A stretch of 64,000 nucleotides of DNA from Brevibacterium sp. S22 (lineage in GTDB: Bacteria > Actinomycetota > Actinomycetes > Actinomycetales > Brevibacteriaceae). A program made the translations under genes and the position numbers. Below, one piece after another: positions 60,952 to 64,000 of the stretch. The DNA lies in NCBI RefSeq assembly GCF_004745485.1, contig NZ_RHFG01000002.1:310001-374000 (forward strand), written 5' to 3'. The first letter of the stretch is position 1. The number at the start of each line of letters is the position of its first letter. The notes under the pieces are model-generated. The model worked only from the letters and a program-made list of their open reading frames with translations. It did not search any database and had not been told where the DNA came from.

Positions 60952-62190
60952 TCATCTGTGGGACGGGGTCCTGGCGTGGGCGGTGAGCATGCGGATGGCC
61001 ACGATCGTCTCCTGCAGATCCGTGAAGCTGCGGACATTGCGGCCGGTGCGCTCGGCCGCCGAGTCGACGCGGTAGTACGCGGTGTTCACATGCACGTGGA
61101 GGCGCTCGGCCGCGAGCTTCGCATTGAGATCGCAGGCCGCGTACTCGAGCAGCGTCTCGATGAGGACCCCGCCCGCGGCGAGGTCGTCCTCGACGAAGCG
61201 ACGCAGCTCGGGACGGATGAGCCGGTGGGCCACCTCGTCGTCGAGGGTGACGAGATAGTCGAGCGGGGTGAGCACGTGCAGCGACCGGACGCCCGGGGCC
61301 CCATCGAGGCTCTCCCGGGCGAGCACGGCCTCCCGGTATGCCTCGGGCACTCGGTCGAGGCCTTCGTGGACGGTTGACGTGCCTACGCACAGGTCGGTGC
61401 CGTGGCGGGCCAACTCCTGATGGACCCGTTCGAGATCGGCCAGGGTGGTGGACCCGTCGGAGGTCACCGGGGTGATGCCGACGATCTGGTCCTGGAGGAC
61501 CACGGCGATGCCGCGTCGGCCGACGTCGAAGACCGAGCGCAGGGCCGTGACGACCTCGCGCAGACCCCGATCATCACGCAGCGGCGTCTGTGAGGTGGCC
61601 GTGGCGACGAGCACGCGCGAATCCGGGCGGAGGTCGGACACCTCGGCGAGGTCGGCGCTGGGCCCCGGTGCCAGACGTCGGCCCGACAGCAGGTCATCGA
61701 CGAGGTCGCGGCGGACCCGGTCGCCCTCGGCCATGTCGAGCTGCTGGGTCTCGAGGTAGGCGACCGCCCCGACGGAGCTGCCGACCTCGATGACGCTCAT
61801 GACGTGGATGGCGATGTGCAGCGCCTCGTCGCGGGTCTCCTGTTCGGAGTCCGAGGCGTCGACGATCGCCTCCCACAGGGTCTCCTGACCGATCCGGAAT
61901 CCGGTGAGGAAGTCCGGCAGTGTCACACCCTGCCGCAGCCGGCGCCTGGCCTGGGAGGCGGTGATCGGGAAGTCCTCGGCCGTGGCGCGGCGTCCCTCCT
62001 CCAAAGGGGTGAGTGCGGCTTCGAAGACGGTGTACGTGTGTGCGGTGAGGTCCTCGGCGAGGCTCTTGTCCGGACTGCGGGGATAGGCAGGCACCTCCCG
62101 CCAGGTGCGGCTGACCGACCGCTGGACCGTGGCCGGCAGCGATGCGCGGACACGATCGACGATGCGTAAGACAAGCGGATTTGCGACCAT
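60952..62190 (-). CDS. PucR/CdaR-family regulator
   Basis: A 412-residue regulator. The N-terminal part (1-170) is helical ('PITASQARRRLRQGVTLPDFLTGFRIGQETLWEAI'), a GGDEF-related middle domain follows, and the C-terminus is the PucR helix-turn-helix ('LIETLLEYAACDLNAKLAAERLHVHVNTAYYRVDSAAE'). Such proteins are activators of purine, alcohol or amide catabolic genes. The start at 62190 lies on a CATACGATC direct repeat without a ribosome site, so it could be leaderless. It sits between the GMC-ALDH operon and the acyl-CoA ligase, and a shared motif upstream of both suggests it controls them. Confidence 0.85.
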   Translation of the reverse strand: MVANPLVLRIVDRVRASLPATVQRSVSRTWREVPAYPRSPDKSLAEDLTAHTYTVFEAALTPLEEGRRATAEDFPITASQARRRLRQGVTLPDFLTGFRIGQETLWEAIVDASDSEQETRDEALHIAIHVMSVIEVGSSVGAVAYLETQQLDMAEGDRVRRDLVDDLLSGRRLAPGPSADLAEVSDLRPDSRVLVATATSQTPLRDDRGLREVVTALRSVFDVGRRGIAVVLQDQIVGITPVTSDGSTTLADLERVHQELARHGTDLCVGTSTVHEGLDRVPEAYREAVLARESLDGAPGVRSLHVLTPLDYLVTLDDEVAHRLIRPELRRFVEDDLAAGGVLIETLLEYAACDLNAKLAAERLHVHVNTAYYRVDSAAERTGRNVRSFTDLQETIVAIRMLTAHARTPSHR

Positions 62191-62207
62191 ACGATCAGCA
62201 TACGATC
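62188..62207. repeat. Direct repeat of CATACGATC at the PucR start
   Basis: Two copies (62188-62196 and 62199-62207), separated by 2 bases, cover the PucR start codon region. They may be an autoregulatory site. Confidence 0.5.
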
Positions 62208-62212
62208 TGTTC

Positions 62213-62229
62213 TTGTTGTTCGGCCACAA
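62213..62229. promoter_or_regulatory. Motif TTGTTGTTCGGCCACAA in the PucR/ligase gap
   Basis: It matches the motif upstream of the GMC gene at 15 of 17 bases, and the downstream GACGG also agrees. A related inverted repeat GGGACCAC/GTGGTTCC lies at 62353-62376 nearer the ligase. The site is placed to serve the divergent PucR and ligase promoters. Confidence 0.6.
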
Positions 62230-62431
62230 GTGACGGCTCGCGATTCTGTCGTACATCCCGTTGTCCACGGTCGCCGACAGCGGCAGAGTGGGCGATATAG
62301 GGCCGAACGGCGGAAGTCGATTCCGGTCCGGAGCCGACTCTTCTCCTGTGCTGGGACCACAACCAGTGGTGGTTCCGATTGCACCAGCACCGAGCCGATC
62401 AAAGACGAACGAATCAAGCCTGGAGGAAGCC

Positions 62432-63931
62432 ATGACCAACCTGGCCGACAATCTCACCGTCACCGCGAGCCGACACGGTGACCGACCTGCCGTCCGCCTC
62501 GGCGATACTGCGCTGACGTATACGCAGCTGCAGGATCGTGCCCAGCGGGTTGCGACCCTGCTCACGCAGAGGGGAATCGGACCCGGCGACCGTGTCGGAC
62601 TCGTTCTGCCGAACGTCCTCGAATTTCCCGTTCTCTTCTATGGTGCGCTGTCCGTCGGTGCGATCGTCGTACCGATGAACCCGCTGCTCAAGGCACGCGA
62701 GGTGGAGTACTACCTCGAGGACTCCGGCGCCGCGATCGTCTTCGCATGGAAGGACATGGCAGGCGAGGCGGGCAAGGCTGCGGCCGCCGTCGGCATCGAA
62801 TGCGTCAGCGTCGACCCCGCCGACTTCGCCGATCAGCTGTCCGCCTTCGATCCCACTGCGGAGGTGGTGTCCCGCGCCGACGACGACACCGTCGTGCTCC
62901 TCTACACCTCGGGCACCACCGGTCAGCCCAAGGGTGCGGAGCTCACCCACTTCAATATGATGACCAACGCCGCCGTGACCGCTGAGACGCTCATCCACCT
63001 CACCGAGACCGATATGGTCATGGGTTGCCTGCCGCTGTTCCACTGCTTCGGCCTGACCTGCGGACTCAACGCCTCCGTGCTCAGCGGTTCCTGCCTCGCC
63101 CTCATCCCGCGCTTCGACCCGATCGAAGCCCTTGAGACCATCCAGGGTGCGCAGGTCAGCGTGTTCATCGGTGTGCCGACGATGTACGCACGCATGCTTC
63201 ATGCCGAGGGTCGCGAGTCCTTCGACGTGTCCAGCCTGCGCTCGTGCATCTCCGGCGGATCGGCGATGCCGGTCGAGGTGATGAAGAACTTCGAGTCCGC
63301 CTTCGACTGCATCATCCTCGAAGGGTACGGGCTGTCCGAGACCTCGCCGGTGGCGTGCTTCAACCAGCCGGGAATGGAACGCAAGACCGGCACCATCGGA
63401 GTCCCCGTGCGCGGCGTCGAGATGAAGCTCGTCGACGATGACGGCAACGACGTCGCCGTGGGTGAGGTCGGCGAGATCGCGGTCAAGGGCGAGCCCGTGA
63501 TGAAGGGCTACTGGGAGCGTGAGGCTGCGACGGAGGAGGCCATCCGCGACGGATGGTTCCACTCCGGCGACCTCGCCGAACAGGACGCCGACGGCTACTT
63601 CACGATCGTCGATCGGAAGAAGGACCTCATCATCCGCGGCGGCTACAACGTCTACCCGCGTGAGGTTGAAGAGGCACTGTATGAACACGAGGCCGTCGCC
63701 GAGGCGGCCGTGATCGGCATCGCCAACGACGACCTCGGCGAGGAGGTCGGTGCCGCCGTCGCGCTCAAGGCCGGCAGCAGCGTCGACGCCGAGGCGCTGC
63801 GAGCCTTCGCGAAGGACCGCATCGCCGCCTACAAATACCCGCGCAATGTGTGGATCGTCGACGAACTGCCCAAGGGGCCGACCGGCAAGATCCTGCGCCG
63901 TGAGATCTCCGCTCCGGCGGAGCACGCTTGA
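62432..63931 (+). CDS. Long-chain fatty-acid--CoA ligase-like acyl-CoA synthetase
   Basis: A 499-residue AMP-forming ligase. Motifs: '[20 protein letters not shown]' (P-loop, residues 153-172), '[16 protein letters not shown]', '[43 protein letters not shown]' with the hinge, and the catalytic Lys486 in '[11 protein letters not shown]'. It activates a fatty or related carboxylic acid to its CoA thioester, the logical step after the GMC and ALDH oxidations. The start at 62432 follows TGGAGGAAG; a longer frame from 62261 reads through the promoter region. Divergent from PucR. Confidence 0.9.
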   Translation: MTNLADNLTVTASRHGDRPAVRLGDTALTYTQLQDRAQRVATLLTQRGIGPGDRVGLVLPNVLEFPVLFYGALSVGAIVVPMNPLLKAREVEYYLEDSGAAIVFAWKDMAGEAGKAAAAVGIECVSVDPADFADQLSAFDPTAEVVSRADDDTVVLLYTSGTTGQPKGAELTHFNMMTNAAVTAETLIHLTETDMVMGCLPLFHCFGLTCGLNASVLSGSCLALIPRFDPIEALETIQGAQVSVFIGVPTMYARMLHAEGRESFDVSSLRSCISGGSAMPVEVMKNFESAFDCIILEGYGLSETSPVACFNQPGMERKTGTIGVPVRGVEMKLVDDDGNDVAVGEVGEIAVKGEPVMKGYWEREAATEEAIRDGWFHSGDLAEQDADGYFTIVDRKKDLIIRGGYNVYPREVEEALYEHEAVAEAAVIGIANDDLGEEVGAAVALKAGSSVDAEALRAFAKDRIAAYKYPRNVWIVDELPKGPTGKILRREISAPAEHA

Positions 63932-64000
63932 GCCGTGTGAAGCGGCGGGGAGACGGTCGGCCTGAGGGGCTGTGACCATCGTGACATCCGGGAACATCGC
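63932..64000. other. Window end downstream of the acyl-CoA ligase
   Basis: 69 bases follow the ligase stop. They contain short GC-rich stretches but no complete hairpin or gene start before the window ends. Confidence 0.4.

Noticed and set aside
1-64000. CRISPR arrays, IS elements, prophage genes, tRNA or rRNA genes
   Set aside because: No regularly spaced repeats, transposase or integrase motifs, terminal inverted repeats with target duplications, or tRNA/rRNA-like sequences were seen. A tRNAscan/Infernal run would be decisive.

Overview
The window is GC-rich (roughly 65% G+C by eye), almost fully coding, and read on both strands with many 4-bp ATGA or TGATG gene overlaps, GTG/TTG starts and strong AGGAGG-type ribosome sites. 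Actinobacterial families (DUF6230, DUF6204, the YqeB family, PucR/CdaR regulators, an IdeR/DtxR-type iron box, a glyA-soxBDAG-sdaA-purU operon) point to a soil- or skin-type actinobacterium. A Brevibacterium-like member of the Micrococcales is my best guess, but this is inference. I see no rRNA, tRNA, IS element, prophage, CRISPR array or replication origin; it reads as ordinary chromosome rich in catabolic genes.

Layout. 1-255: start of a DUF6230 gene. 595-7433: amide/ester catabolism, with a LysR regulator divergent from an M20 amidohydrolase, a GntR-creatininase-family-AbgT transporter set, and a secreted PHB-depolymerase-like esterase. 7612-11273: a GntR regulator divergent from ACC deaminase, then a succinate-semialdehyde dehydrogenase-like gene. 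11417-17841: a four-gene overlapping TetR-DUF6204-MarR-DUF402 operon divergent from an AMP-ligase/ketosynthase/acyl-CoA-dehydrogenase-like trio. 18023-20017: a ribosome-protection-type ABC-F gene behind a 14-codon leader peptide and alternative hairpins. 20151-23814: E1alpha/E1beta/E2 of a branched-chain 2-oxoacid dehydrogenase. 23991-27313: a YqeB-like membrane protein, a TetR regulator and a large unknown protein. 27482-30587: iron acquisition under an iron box. 30601-35688: an Lrp regulator divergent from etfBA and a very unusual repeat-bearing cytochrome b.

36022-51365 is the metabolic core. An MHS transporter, creatinase and an IclR regulator form one operon. It is followed by a YkvI-type transporter, a GntR regulator, and glyA-soxB-soxD-soxA-soxG-sdaA-purU. 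Together they describe creatine -> sarcosine + urea, sarcosine -> glycine + methylene-THF, glycine + C1 -> serine, and serine -> pyruvate + ammonia, with PurU recycling folate. A second GntR gene closes the block.

51466-57435 holds a MerR/GyrI-like pair, a flavin amine-oxidase-like protein overlapping a DapA-family lyase, an Ldh-type reductase and an IclR regulator. 57674-63931 holds a GMC alcohol oxidoreductase, an aldehyde dehydrogenase, a PucR regulator and an acyl-CoA ligase. A motif shared by the GMC promoter and the PucR/ligase gap suggests one alcohol -> aldehyde -> acid -> acyl-CoA regulon.

Most interesting items: (1) the etfBA-linked cytochrome b with four copies of an LRRGLPRVEGGEPWPPEG motif in a disordered N-terminus; (2) the ABC-F leader-peptide attenuator; (3) the ACP-less ligase/ketosynthase/ACAD trio whose ACAD lacks the usual C-terminal catalytic motif; (4) a siderophore-interacting protein fused to a degenerate methyltransferase-like half; (5) shared operators linking scattered genes into regulons.
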